Assembly (NCBI GenBank): GCA_005882045.1
Contig: VBHO01000011.1
Coordinates: forward strand, 1 to 40,691
Source: Chloroflexota bacterium
Lineage (GTDB): Bacteria > Chloroflexota > Dormibacteria > CF-121
Direction of reading: 5' to 3'
DNA: 40,691 nt
Under the pieces are notes generated by a model, which was not told where the DNA came from, searched no databases, and was given only the letters and a program-made list of their open reading frames with translations. A program made the translations under genes and the position numbers. This document shows, one piece after another, positions 1-7,641 of the stretch (positions within the stretch are counted from its first letter, which is position 1; each line of letters starts with the position of its first letter).

Positions 1-142
1 CGGCATCGCCTCGACGCTTCGTCTCGACCATCTCGAAGGGAATCCCGGCACAGGCTTCCGCACAGCGCCGCCAGAAGGCTCGGGCCCGACCGCCACCGGC
101 AGCAGGGTTGACGATGATGAGTGGCGGCTGTTGCTCGATCAC
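1..142 (-). CDS. Diacylglycerol/lipid kinase family protein, N-terminal part (runs off the window)
   Basis: The first 47 residues are visible and begin at a GTG that overlaps the ribF stop as GTGA. Near the start is PPLIIVNPAAGGGRARAFW, which matches the first beta strand and glycine-rich nucleotide loop of the diacylglycerol kinase catalytic family (lipid kinases such as DgkB and YegS). Members phosphorylate diacylglycerol or related lipids with ATP at the inner face of the membrane. The remainder lies beyond the left edge, so neither the catalytic GGDGT motif nor the substrate can be checked. The four-base overlap makes this the last visible gene of the rimP-to-ribF operon. A sphingosine kinase-like or polyphosphate/NAD kinase relative is a less likely alternative. 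Confidence 0.75.
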   Translation of the reverse strand, partial: MIEQQPPLIIVNPAAGGGRARAFWRRCAEACAGIPFEMVETKRRGDA

Positions 143-1083
143 GTGCGGTCGCCAGCCGGGACCCTGTCGAGGATGCGCCTGGCGGCGGCGACGTCGCGCA
201 ACATTTGCTGCTGCAGGGCTGGCACCGAGGCGAATCGCTTTTCGGCGCGCAGTCGCTGCACGAACCAGACTGTGAGCAGCCTGTCGTAGAGATCGGCATC
301 GAAATCGAGGATGAAGACCTCGACCGTGAGGCTGTTGCTGCCGAAGGTCGGGCGGAATCCGACGCTCAACGCGCCGGCATAGGTCCGGTCTGCACTGTCG
401 ACGCGGACGGCATAGATTCCCGTGGCGGGCAAGAGCTTGTTCGGGCTGATGCGCAAATTGGCGGTTGGGAAGCCAAGCTCTCGCCCTCGCTTGAGCCCGT
501 GTTCCACGGTAGAGCGAATGAAGTAGTCCCGACCGAGCAATTGGGCGGCGGCCCGAACCTGTCCCAGGAGGACGAGACGCCGGATTCGCGAGCTGCTGAT
601 CGGTTCTCGGCCGCGCGTAAGGGTTGGAGCAACCTCAACCGTAAAGCCATGCCGGGTTCCCAGGCGGCGTAACAACGCGGGATCGCCCCGCCGGCCGTGC
701 CCGAACCGGTGATTCTCCCCGATCACGATGCGGCGGACCTGGATGCCGCGCAACAGCCGTTGCATGAAGGCCGCCGGGCTCAAGGCGGCGACCTGGGGCG
801 TGAACGGAATCACGACCAGCTGGTCGAGCCCGAGCTGGTCGAGCAGCCAGGTTTTCTCTTCGAGCGTGGTGAGGTTCGCGGGGCAATGCTCGGGATCGAG
901 CACGCAGCGCGGATGCGGTTCGTACGTGACCAGCACGCTGGCAGCCCCTGCCTTGCGCGCGCCCGCAATCAGCGGCTTGAGCAACGCCTGATGGCCGCGA
1001 TGGACGCCGTCGAAGGTGCCCATCGTCATGTGGCTTGGCCCCAGGAAGCCCGCTGCCGGGAAACCGAAGCTGACTTGCGTCAT
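139..1083 (-). CDS. ribF: Bifunctional riboflavin kinase/FAD synthetase RibF
   Basis: This 314-residue protein converts riboflavin to FMN and then FAD in the cytoplasm. The N-terminal nucleotidyltransferase domain carries GTFDGVHRGH at about residues 22-31, the HxGH-type ATP site, followed by SSSRIR at about 170. The C-terminal riboflavin kinase domain carries ELGFPTANL at about 205. Length is normal for bacterial RibF. I chose the ATG at 1083 because it overlaps the truB stop as ATGA and because homology begins there; a longer reading to 1302 would run through truB in another frame. The gene sits in the usual truB-ribF neighbourhood and is probably translationally coupled to truB. Confidence 0.95.
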   Translation of the reverse strand: MTQVSFGFPAAGFLGPSHMTMGTFDGVHRGHQALLKPLIAGARKAGAASVLVTYEPHPRCVLDPEHCPANLTTLEEKTWLLDQLGLDQLVVIPFTPQVAALSPAAFMQRLLRGIQVRRIVIGENHRFGHGRRGDPALLRRLGTRHGFTVEVAPTLTRGREPISSSRIRRLVLLGQVRAAAQLLGRDYFIRSTVEHGLKRGRELGFPTANLRISPNKLLPATGIYAVRVDSADRTYAGALSVGFRPTFGSNSLTVEVFILDFDADLYDRLLTVWFVQRLRAEKRFASVPALQQQMLRDVAAARRILDRVPAGDRT

Positions 1084-1958
1084 GCGGGAAAGACGGCGCG
1101 CGGTTGGATTCGCATGGTGGCGTCGGCCTCGCCCCAGGCCAGCAAGTCCCCGTCGGGGCCAAGCAATCGGTAGCGACCCGCCGTGCGGCTTGGGGCGGGA
1201 ACGGCCTGACCCCGCCGAATGGCGGCAACGCCGGCAGCATCGAGTTCGATCGCAGGCCAGGAGCGAAGCGGCAGGTCCATGGGCAGCAGCCATCGCGTCC
1301 ATCCGTCCCCCGCCGCCGTCAGGGTCGCCATCGGAACGGCGTCGCCAACCGTCAGAGGGCCGACCGCGGTGCGCGTGAGCGCCGACAGGTAGGCGCCAGT
1401 TCCAAGAGCGGACCCGAGATCGTGGGCAAGGCTTCGGACGTACATCCCGCGCCCCGAGCTCACCTCGAGACGAGCGACCGCCGCACCGTGGTCATAGTCG
1501 AGTAGGCGGATGGCATAGATCTCGACCGGCCGCGCTTGGCGCTCGACGTGCTCGCCGCGACGAGCTTTTCGGTAGAGAGCCTCTCCACCTTGTTTCAGCG
1601 CGGAGTACAGCGGCGGGACCTGGTCGATGTGCCCGGTGAAGGCCGGCAATGCCACCTCGATGCGCGCGCGGGTGACGGTTGCCGGATTGCCGGCCGGACG
1701 GATGGTGCCTTCCCGGTCACCGGTCTCTGACGTAAATCCGAAGGTGATGGTCGCCAGGTAGGTCTTCGGCCATTCGTGTACGAAGTCCGCCACCCGCGTG
1801 GCTGCATTGATCAAAATCGGCAGAACGCCGTCCGCCGCCGGATCCAGCGTCCCGCCATGTCCAGCCTTGACCACCCCTGGTAAGCGGCGCAGATTGCGCA
1901 CGACGGCAAAGGACGACGGCCCGACCGGTTTGTTGACATTCAGGATGCCGGCCGTCAC
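1080..1958 (-). CDS. truB: tRNA pseudouridine(55) synthase TruB
   Basis: TruB isomerises U55 in the T loop of tRNAs. The 292-residue protein begins GILNVNKPVGPSS, the family's opening motif. GHGGTLDPAADGVL contains the catalytic aspartate at residue 39. Later conserved parts include PPLYSALKQGG and RGMYVRSLAHDLG. The C-terminal end (GRYRLLGPDGDLLAWGEA) looks like a short PUA-like segment. The start is a GTG at 1958 that overlaps the nrnA stop as GTGA, and the stop overlaps ribF as ATGA. It lies between two ribosome- and RNA-related genes of the same operon. Confidence 0.96.
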   Translation of the reverse strand: MTAGILNVNKPVGPSSFAVVRNLRRLPGVVKAGHGGTLDPAADGVLPILINAATRVADFVHEWPKTYLATITFGFTSETGDREGTIRPAGNPATVTRARIEVALPAFTGHIDQVPPLYSALKQGGEALYRKARRGEHVERQARPVEIYAIRLLDYDHGAAVARLEVSSGRGMYVRSLAHDLGSALGTGAYLSALTRTAVGPLTVGDAVPMATLTAAGDGWTRWLLPMDLPLRSWPAIELDAAGVAAIRRGQAVPAPSRTAGRYRLLGPDGDLLAWGEADATMRIQPRAVFPA

Positions 1959-3001
1959 GCGAGGTCGTTCATGCGCGCGCGCACTTCGGCAAGCACCTTG
2001 GCCTCCGCCTCCTTGAGCGGCAGCGCCAGCTCGATCCCGGCCGCGCGACGATGGCCGCCGCCGCCGAACTTCGCGGCCAGTTCCGCAGCGTCGACCTGGT
2101 CGCGGCTACGGATACTTACCTTCGTCACCCGCGGTCCTGCCTCTTTGAAGAGGATGGCGAGCTCCTGGCCGCGCACCGTGTTGAGCTGGTCGATGGCGCT
2201 GTCGGCCTGGTCGGTCGACGCGCCGCTGTCGCGCAACCCGGCCTGGCTGATCGATCCCCAGACGAGGCGGTCGCCGAACTCGTAGTGGAGCCCCCGCAGG
2301 ATCCGTCCCTGCATCTTGAGTGACGAGGCCGGTCGGCTCTTGAAGAGGCCGCGAGCGATTGCCACCGGGTCGGCGCCGAGCTGCACCAGCTCCGCCGCGG
2401 CGCGCAGCGCATGCATCGAGGTGTTGTCGTGGCGGAATCCACCGGTATCGGAAAGGATGGTGGCGTACAGGCAAGAGGCGGCCCCAGGCGGGATCTGGAG
2501 CTTCCACGCCTTCAGGAGGTCGTAAACGAGCTCGCCCGTCGAGGCGGCATCGGTGAGGACCAGGTTGATGGTGCCGAATTGGGCGTTGGTGACGTGGTGG
2601 TCGACATTGACGACCACCGCCGCCTGCGTCACCACCGGCTCGTATGCACCGGCGCGCGACGCGTCGCTGGCGTCGAAAATGAAGACCGGGGTCTTCGCAG
2701 GTGGGGCTTGCCGGTTGACACGATCGATGCCGGGCAGGAACCACCAGGCGGCCGGGACCGGCGGCGAGGAGAGCACGGGGACCGATTTTCCGATCGGCTC
2801 GAGCGTCAGCGCGAGGGCGAGCGCGGATCCGAGCGTGTCGCCATCCGCATCCTTATGCGTGACGGCCGTGACCACCGGAGCGTCGTCGATCACCTGCCAG
2901 ATCCGGGGTGCCAGCTCAGCCACCTCGGGGCGCGGTGGAGCGAGTTCAGGTGCCGGCGTTTGGCTCCCCTTGCTCGACTTCCCGCAGGAGCTGGCTGACA
3001 C
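1955..3001 (-). CDS. nrnA: DHH/DHHA1 phosphoesterase, NrnA-type nanoRNase/pAp phosphatase
   Basis: This protein belongs to the DHH family that degrades short oligoribonucleotides (nanoRNA) and, in many members, dephosphorylates 3'-phosphoadenosine 5'-phosphate. Seen motifs: THKDADGDTLGS at about residues 49-60, the DHH motif in NVDHHVTNAQFG, SDTGGFRH near the middle, and the DHHA1 substrate loop FGGGGHRRAAG near the C-terminus. These give the metal ligands expected of an active enzyme. The listed start is a GTG that overlaps rbfA by 56 bases. Roughly the first 25 residues are not conserved, and a GTG codon 26 codons further on is an alternative, so the start is uncertain. The position between rbfA and truB is the common one for this gene. 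Confidence 0.9.
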   Translation of the reverse strand: MSASSCGKSSKGSQTPAPELAPPRPEVAELAPRIWQVIDDAPVVTAVTHKDADGDTLGSALALALTLEPIGKSVPVLSSPPVPAAWWFLPGIDRVNRQAPPAKTPVFIFDASDASRAGAYEPVVTQAAVVVNVDHHVTNAQFGTINLVLTDAASTGELVYDLLKAWKLQIPPGAASCLYATILSDTGGFRHDNTSMHALRAAAELVQLGADPVAIARGLFKSRPASSLKMQGRILRGLHYEFGDRLVWGSISQAGLRDSGASTDQADSAIDQLNTVRGQELAILFKEAGPRVTKVSIRSRDQVDAAELAAKFGGGGHRRAAGIELALPLKEAEAKVLAEVRARMNDLA

Positions 3002-3311
3002 GGACGCTGTAGGCGACTCCCTGGTCGAGCTCGAAACGCAGGTCCGGCGCGAACCGAAGGTTCGAGAGACGGGACCCGAGCTCGCGCCGAATGAAGCCCT
3101 TAGCGTGATCGAGACCGTCGATCGCCGCCTCGCGGGCGTCGTCTTCGCCCACCACGCTCACCTTGACGGTCGCGTTCCGGAGATCGGGGCTCAGTTTCAC
3201 GTCGGTGATCGTGGCCATCCCGATCCGAGGGTCTTTGAGGTCGCGGATGATGATCTGACTGATCTCCTCACGCAGCTGTGCAGCGACGCGTTCAACTCTA
3301 TGAGTGCCCAT
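2946..3311 (-). CDS. rbfA: 30S ribosome-binding factor RbfA
   Basis: RbfA is a single KH-fold protein needed for late 30S maturation and 16S rRNA 5' end processing. The 121-residue product shows the family features: RVERVAAQLREEISQII near the N-terminus, DPRIGMATITDVKLSPDLRNATVKVSV in the middle and LGSRLSNLRFAPDLRFELD near the end. The ATG lies directly after a perfect palindrome (3312-3330) whose centre looks like a -10 box, so the gene may have its own leaderless transcript as well as read-through from infB. An oxidoreductase gene separates it from infB, which is unusual. Confidence 0.95.
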   Translation of the reverse strand: MGTHRVERVAAQLREEISQIIIRDLKDPRIGMATITDVKLSPDLRNATVKVSVVGEDDAREAAIDGLDHAKGFIRRELGSRLSNLRFAPDLRFELDQGVAYSVRVSQLLREVEQGEPNAGT

Positions 3312-3330
3312 GGCTTCATTGTATGAAGCC
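3312..3330 (-). promoter_or_regulatory. Perfect palindrome with -10-like core directly before rbfA
   Basis: On the minus strand GGCTTCAT-ACA-ATGAAGCC is an exact 8-bp inverted repeat around a 3-base centre. It occupies the gap between the LLM oxidoreductase stop (3336) and the rbfA ATG (3311). The centre reads TACAAT, six bases before the ATG, so a transcript started there would be close to leaderless. It could instead be a repressor operator or an RNA hairpin that limits read-through into rbfA. No T-run follows, so it is not a classical terminator. Confidence 0.45.
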
Positions 3331-3335
3331 CCCAG

Positions 3336-4361
3336 TCAGCTTCGGCTGTCGAGTCCCTGCAGCACCGGAGCGAGCGCCTCGATCGAGGCTTCGTTGATCG
3401 GATCGATGACGAGCTGCACGTGCCCGATTCCCTCACGGGCGTAGGCGCGCAGGGCCTCCGCCATATCCTCCGGGCTTCCTGCCAGAGGCGTCACGTGTTC
3501 TGCTGGATCAGCCTCGCGGCGGCCGGTGGCTCCGGGCAGCCGAACCAGGACCGCCACCGTCCGCTCCACCTCGCCCGGCTTGCGTCCGGCCGTGGTGCAG
3601 GCGGCGTCGACCTTGGCTCTCAGCGGCCCGACGCCCTCGGGCCTATTTCCCGTCCAGCTGTACCACGCATTCCAACTGTCCACGTAGGGGATGGTCAGCG
3701 CCAGCATGCGCTCGCCGATGGACCCGACCATCAACGGTGGTCCGCCGGGACGCGGCCGTGGCACGAGCTCGCAATCGCGCGCCGAGTAAAACTCGCCGGC
3801 GAAGTCGACTTTGCCGTCTCGCAGAAGCGATCGAATGATGGTGAAGGCTTCGGCGAATCGTGCCACGCGCCGGTCGAAGGGAAAGCCGTAGGCACGATAT
3901 TCCGTCTCGTTCCAGCCGGCCCCCAGTCCGAGGATCAGGCGTCCGCCGCTGATCTCATCGACCGTTCCGGCCAGCTTGGCGAGCATCGTCGGATTGTGAA
4001 AGCTGGTGCAGGCGACGAGTGGCCCAATCGCGATCCGGCTGGTCGCGGCGGCGATGGCGGCCAGCGTCGTCCACGCCTCCCACGGACCTCGGGCACCGTT
4101 GACCTCGTCACGATAGAGAAGGTGGTCGCCCACCCACACCGAATCGAAACCGACCTGCTCGCCCAGCCGGGTCATGGCGACGATTTCCGGCCAGCGGACT
4201 AACCGCTCCACCTCGGGCAGCTGGAAGCCGACCTTGAGCGGGCGCGTGGGATTAGGCCTGTTTGACCTGGTAGGACTCGATGACGTCGCCTTCCTGGAAG
4301 TCCTGATAGCCGTCGATCCGGATGCCGCATTCCAACCCGGCGACGACTTCCTTGACGTCAT
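3336..4361 (-). CDS. LLM-class (luciferase-like) F420-dependent-type oxidoreductase
   Basis: The product is a TIM-barrel luciferase-like monooxygenase of the group that often uses coenzyme F420. Recognisable parts are KVGFQLPEVERLVRWPEI (first strand), GFDSVWVGDHLL, ATSRIAIGPLV, HNPTMLAKLAGTVDEISGGRLILGLGAGW and a C-terminal PEDMAEALRAYAREGIGHVQLV. The substrate is unknown. The start is a problem: homology begins at about 4241, just after the infB stop, where the frame reads CCG CTC AAG GTC with no standard start codon. The listed ATG at 4361 would add about 40 residues encoded inside infB in another frame. A GTG at 4211 would cut off the first beta strand. An ACG at about 4247 is another option. 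The gene splits the normal infB-rbfA pair. Confidence 0.85.
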   Translation of the reverse strand: MTSRKSSPGWNAASGSTAIRTSRKATSSSPTRSNRPNPTRPLKVGFQLPEVERLVRWPEIVAMTRLGEQVGFDSVWVGDHLLYRDEVNGARGPWEAWTTLAAIAAATSRIAIGPLVACTSFHNPTMLAKLAGTVDEISGGRLILGLGAGWNETEYRAYGFPFDRRVARFAEAFTIIRSLLRDGKVDFAGEFYSARDCELVPRPRPGGPPLMVGSIGERMLALTIPYVDSWNAWYSWTGNRPEGVGPLRAKVDAACTTAGRKPGEVERTVAVLVRLPGATGRREADPAEHVTPLAGSPEDMAEALRAYAREGIGHVQLVIDPINEASIEALAPVLQGLDSRS

Positions 4362-6252
4362 CCTTGAAGCGCTTCAGACCGGTGATCTGGCCCTCGTGGA
4401 TCGGCTTGTTGTCGCGCAGCAGCTTCGCGGTCGAGCCGCTCGTGATCTTGCCTTCCTGGACCCGCGAGCCGGCGATGATGCCCAGCTTGGGGATCTTGAT
4501 TGGGGTAAGGACCTCGGCGCGGCCTTCCCAGATCTGGACGAAGGTCGGCTCGTAGAGACCCTTGATGGCGCGCTCGATGTCGTTGGTGACGTTGTAGACC
4601 ACGTCGTAGCTGCGGATGTCGACCTTCTCCCGCTCGGCGGCTTTCTGGCCCAGCGCATCCGGCTTGACGTTGAAGGCGATGACGAGTGCGTTCGATACGG
4701 CGGCCAGCAAGATATCCGATTCGGTGACCGGGCCGACGCCCTCGAAGACGATCTTGATCTGCACCTGCGGGTCCTGGATCTTCAACAGCGAGCCCTTGAG
4801 CGCCTCCACCGAGCCGTTGCTGTCGGCCTTGAGCACGAGGTTGAGGTCCTTGACGGCCCCCTTCCCCACCTGGGCCGACAGGTCGGCCAGCGTGACGCGT
4901 CGGGTCTGGGCCAGGGTGGCGACGCGATACTGCTCGGCCCGCTGGCCGGCGATCGTGCGCGCCACCTTCTCGCTGGAGACCACCTGGAAGATGTCGCCGG
5001 CGGTTGGCACGTCGGGCAGTCCGGTGACGACCGCCGGGGTCGCGGGCCCGGCATCCTTCATCTTGCGGCCGCGGTCGTCGAGCAACGCCCGCACCTTGCC
5101 GAAAATGTGCCCGACCACGAGGTTGTCTCCGATGTGCAGCGTGCCGCTCTGCACCAGCACCGTCGCGACCGCGCCCCGACCCTTCTCGAGGTGGGCGTCG
5201 ATCACGGTACCGGCGGCGAGCTTCGCCGGATTGGCCTTGAGGTCCTGGAGGTCGGCGACCAGCAGGATCATCTCCAGCAATTCCGAGATCCCCGTCTTCT
5301 GCTTGGCGGATACAGGCACCATGACGGTCTGGCCGCCCCAGTCCTCAGGGATCAGGCCCTGCTCGGAGAGCCCTTGCTTGACGCGGTCGGGGTTGGCGCC
5401 CTCCTTGTCGATCTTGTTGATCGCGACCACGATCGGCACCTGGGCCGCTTTCACGTGTGAGATGGCCTCGATCGTTTGCGGCATGACGCCGTCATCGGCA
5501 GCCACGACCAGCACCGCGACGTCGGTCACCTGGGCGCCGCGGGCGCGCATAGCCGTAAACGCCTCGTGGCCCGGGGTGTCCAGGAAGACGATGCGACGTC
5601 CGTTCTCCTCGACGACGTAGGCGCCGATGCTCTGGGTGATGCCACCGGCCTCGCCCACCGCGACCTTGGTCTCCCGGATGGCGTCGAGCAGCGAGGTCTT
5701 GCCATGGTCGACGTGACCCATGACCGCGACTACCGGCGGACGCGTCTTCAGGTTCTCCGGCGATTCGCCGTCGACGCTGAAGAGCTCAGAGCGGGTCATC
5801 AGCTTGACCTGGGTGGCCTCGCCCTCGCCCACGACCTCTTCGGCGATTGCGGAATCCATCGCCATCGGGGTGGCCGTGATGCCGAAGCTGCCTGCGACGA
5901 GGTAGGCGGTGTCGAAGTCGATCTGCTGGTTGATGTTGGCCATCACGCCGTTCTTCATCAGCTCTTTGATGATGTCGACGGTCTTGACGTCGAGATACTC
6001 GGCCAGCTCCTTGACGGACAGGGTGGGCGGCAGCTCAACCTTGCCCTCCGTAACCTTCGGCTTGGCGTCGGCTGACTGGCCGCCGGGCGCAAACTGGGTG
6101 CGCACGGACGCTTCCTGCTCCGGGGTCAGCACCGCCATCGCGTGGCGGGGTGCGTGCCGCTGCGGACGCAGGAAATCCAGGATCTGCCGGGCCTCGACAT
6201 TGAGGTCACGGGCGAGCTGTTGAACCTTGATACCGCGAGTTGTCGTAGCTAT
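4252..6252 (-). CDS. infB: Translation initiation factor IF-2
   Basis: IF-2 is the GTPase that brings fMet-tRNA to the 30S subunit and promotes subunit joining. G-domain motifs are clear: GHVDHGKTS (about residues 179-187), DTPGHEAF and NKID. They are followed by IF2 domains 2-4, with the C-terminal ECGIRIDGYQDFQEGD. Two IF2_N-like segments precede them: GIKVQQLARDLNVEAR and SVKELAEYLDVKTVDIIKEL. The first segment lies upstream of the first in-frame ATG (6138). There is no ATG, GTG or TTG between that ATG and the upstream in-frame stop. A GGAGG at 6264-6268 sits 11 bases before ATA at 6252, which would give MATTTRGIKVQQLA. I therefore place the start at ATA (666 residues); ATG 6138 would give 628. 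It lies between ylxR and an oxidoreductase gene. Confidence 0.93.
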   Translation of the reverse strand: MATTTRGIKVQQLARDLNVEARQILDFLRPQRHAPRHAMAVLTPEQEASVRTQFAPGGQSADAKPKVTEGKVELPPTLSVKELAEYLDVKTVDIIKELMKNGVMANINQQIDFDTAYLVAGSFGITATPMAMDSAIAEEVVGEGEATQVKLMTRSELFSVDGESPENLKTRPPVVAVMGHVDHGKTSLLDAIRETKVAVGEAGGITQSIGAYVVEENGRRIVFLDTPGHEAFTAMRARGAQVTDVAVLVVAADDGVMPQTIEAISHVKAAQVPIVVAINKIDKEGANPDRVKQGLSEQGLIPEDWGGQTVMVPVSAKQKTGISELLEMILLVADLQDLKANPAKLAAGTVIDAHLEKGRGAVATVLVQSGTLHIGDNLVVGHIFGKVRALLDDRGRKMKDAGPATPAVVTGLPDVPTAGDIFQVVSSEKVARTIAGQRAEQYRVATLAQTRRVTLADLSAQVGKGAVKDLNLVLKADSNGSVEALKGSLLKIQDPQVQIKIVFEGVGPVTESDILLAAVSNALVIAFNVKPDALGQKAAEREKVDIRSYDVVYNVTNDIERAIKGLYEPTFVQIWEGRAEVLTPIKIPKLGIIAGSRVQEGKITSGSTAKLLRDNKPIHEGQITGLKRFKDDVKEVVAGLECGIRIDGYQDFQEGDVIESYQVKQA

Positions 6253-6283
6253 CTGTGGCTTAACCTCCGCAATTCAACTGGCA

Positions 6284-6314
6284 ATAATACGCTGCGCGCC
6301 GCCAGCGGGCGCGC
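6284..6314 (-). promoter_or_regulatory. GC hairpin and -10-like box upstream of infB
   Basis: Between the ylxR stop and the infB Shine-Dalgarno lies a 7-bp inverted repeat (GGCGCGC 6308-6314 paired with 6294-6300, 7-base loop). It is followed on the minus strand by TATTAT (6284-6289). The TATTAT could be a -10 element giving a leader of about 25 bases for infB alone. The hairpin may cause pausing, since no T-run follows it. Function is inferred only. Confidence 0.3.
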
Positions 6315-6566
6315 CTAGATCAGTATTCCCTGACGGAGCCGCTCCCAATCTTGGGTGGAAGTGTGGAGTTCGAGTGCACGGTCGAGCGCCCGCCGCTTCT
6401 CCGCCAGCGCCCAGCAGGCCGGATCCCGACACAGATAGGCGCTTCGACCCGTCACCCGCGCTGGGTCCGCGACGAGCTTGCCGTCGATCACCGCCAGCCG
6501 GTGCAGCGACGACCGCGGCTTGACCTGGCGGCAGCCGATGCAGGTACGTTGCGGCTCAGGGCGCAA
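6315..6566 (-). CDS. ylxR: YlxR family RNA-binding protein (DUF448)
   Basis: This 83-residue protein matches the YlxR family found between nusA and infB in many bacteria; relatives bind nucleic acid and have been linked to RNase P and to transcriptional control. Motifs seen: RTCIGCRQVKPRSSLHRLAV at the N-terminus and GRSAYLCRDPACWALAEKRRALDRAL, which form the conserved basic and cysteine-bearing surface. The start is TTG at 6566, supported by a very strong Shine-Dalgarno GGGGGAGG six bases upstream. The start overlaps the end of nusA by 11 bases. Confidence 0.92.
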   Translation of the reverse strand: MRPEPQRTCIGCRQVKPRSSLHRLAVIDGKLVADPARVTGRSAYLCRDPACWALAEKRRALDRALELHTSTQDWERLRQGILI

Positions 6567-7641
6567 CCGGTGCCTCCCCCGCCGGGGGAGAGCCGGTCGC
6601 CCCTTCCGGGCTCGGCTTGATGTCGATCCGCCACCCTGTCAGCTTCGCCGCCAGCCGGGCGTTCTGCCCATCCTTGCCGATCGCCAGCGAGAGCTGGTTT
6701 TCCGGCACGTGGGCGGTCGCCGTGCGCGAATCGCGGTCGATCTCCACGCTAAAGACCTGGGCGGGACTGAGCGCATTGGCGACGAGCTGGGCCGGATCGT
6801 CCGCCCAGGGGATGATGTCGACCCGCTCCGAACCGAGCTCGCCCACGACGCTCCGGATCCGCACGCCTCGCGGACCGACGCACGCGCCGACCGGGTCGAT
6901 GCCCTCCTGGTTGGCGGACACCGCCACCTTGGTCCGCACCCCGGGCTCGCGCGCAAGCGCCCGGATGACAACCGCCCCGGAGGACAGCTCGGGGATCTCA
7001 AACTCGAGCAAGCGTCGGACCAGCGCCTTGTGAGCGCGGGAGACGAGCACCTGCGCCCCGCGGCTGCGCTTGCGTTCCTCGAGCAGGAGGACCTTCAGGT
7101 GCTGCCCGACGCGGATCTGCTCGTCGGGAATCTGTTCCTCCGGCGGCAACACGCCCTCGGCCTTGCCCAGCTCGAGGTAGATGGTGTGGCCGTCTGAGCG
7201 CTCGGCGATACGCTCGACGATCCCGCTGAGCATCTCGCCCTTGTGCTCGAGGACGTCCTTGAGGACCTGGTCCTTCTCCGCATCGCGCAGACGTTGGAAG
7301 ACGACCTGCTTGCTGATCTGGGCGGCCAGCCGCGCAAAGTCTTCGGTGGGGAGCGGGACGTCGACCAGGTCGCCCACCGATGCCGGGCCCAGTTTGGCTG
7401 CCTCCTCGAGACTGATCTCCGTTGCCGGATCGGCCACCGTGTCGACCACCCGGCGCCGACCGAAGATGGCGATCTGGGCGGTGTCCGGGTCGACGTGCAC
7501 CCGGATGCTCTCCGGCGGATTGAACGCACGCCGGTACGCGGTGGCCAGCGCCGTCTCCATCAGGCTGAGCAGCGATTGCTTGGAGATGCCCTTCTCTTCC
7601 TGGACCTGGTCGAGCGCCTTGAGGAAATCAGACTTGAGCAT
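6556..7641 (-). CDS. nusA: Transcription termination/antitermination factor NusA
   Basis: NusA binds RNA polymerase and nascent RNA and controls pausing, termination and antitermination. The 361-residue protein has the N-terminal polymerase-binding domain (FLKALDQVQEEKGISKQSLLSLMETAL), an S1 domain (about 130-200, with MLSGIVERI and GVLPPEEQIP), then KH1 and KH2 (DPVGACVGPRGVRIRSVVGEL and QLSLAIGKDGQNARLAAKLTGW). It lacks the C-terminal acidic repeats of E. coli NusA, as in most non-proteobacterial NusA. The ATG overlaps the rimP stop by one base (TGATG). NusA is known in other bacteria to regulate its own operon through leader terminators, which fits the terminator at 8131-8156. Confidence 0.96.
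   Translation of the reverse strand: MLKSDFLKALDQVQEEKGISKQSLLSLMETALATAYRRAFNPPESIRVHVDPDTAQIAIFGRRRVVDTVADPATEISLEEAAKLGPASVGDLVDVPLPTEDFARLAAQISKQVVFQRLRDAEKDQVLKDVLEHKGEMLSGIVERIAERSDGHTIYLELGKAEGVLPPEEQIPDEQIRVGQHLKVLLLEERKRSRGAQVLVSRAHKALVRRLLEFEIPELSSGAVVIRALAREPGVRTKVAVSANQEGIDPVGACVGPRGVRIRSVVGELGSERVDIIPWADDPAQLVANALSPAQVFSVEIDRDSRTATAHVPENQLSLAIGKDGQNARLAAKLTGWRIDIKPSPEGATGSPPAGEAPVAP

Noticed and set aside
4174-5460. A 428-codon plus-strand frame opposite infB
   Set aside because: Mirror of a well-conserved gene with no domain features of its own.
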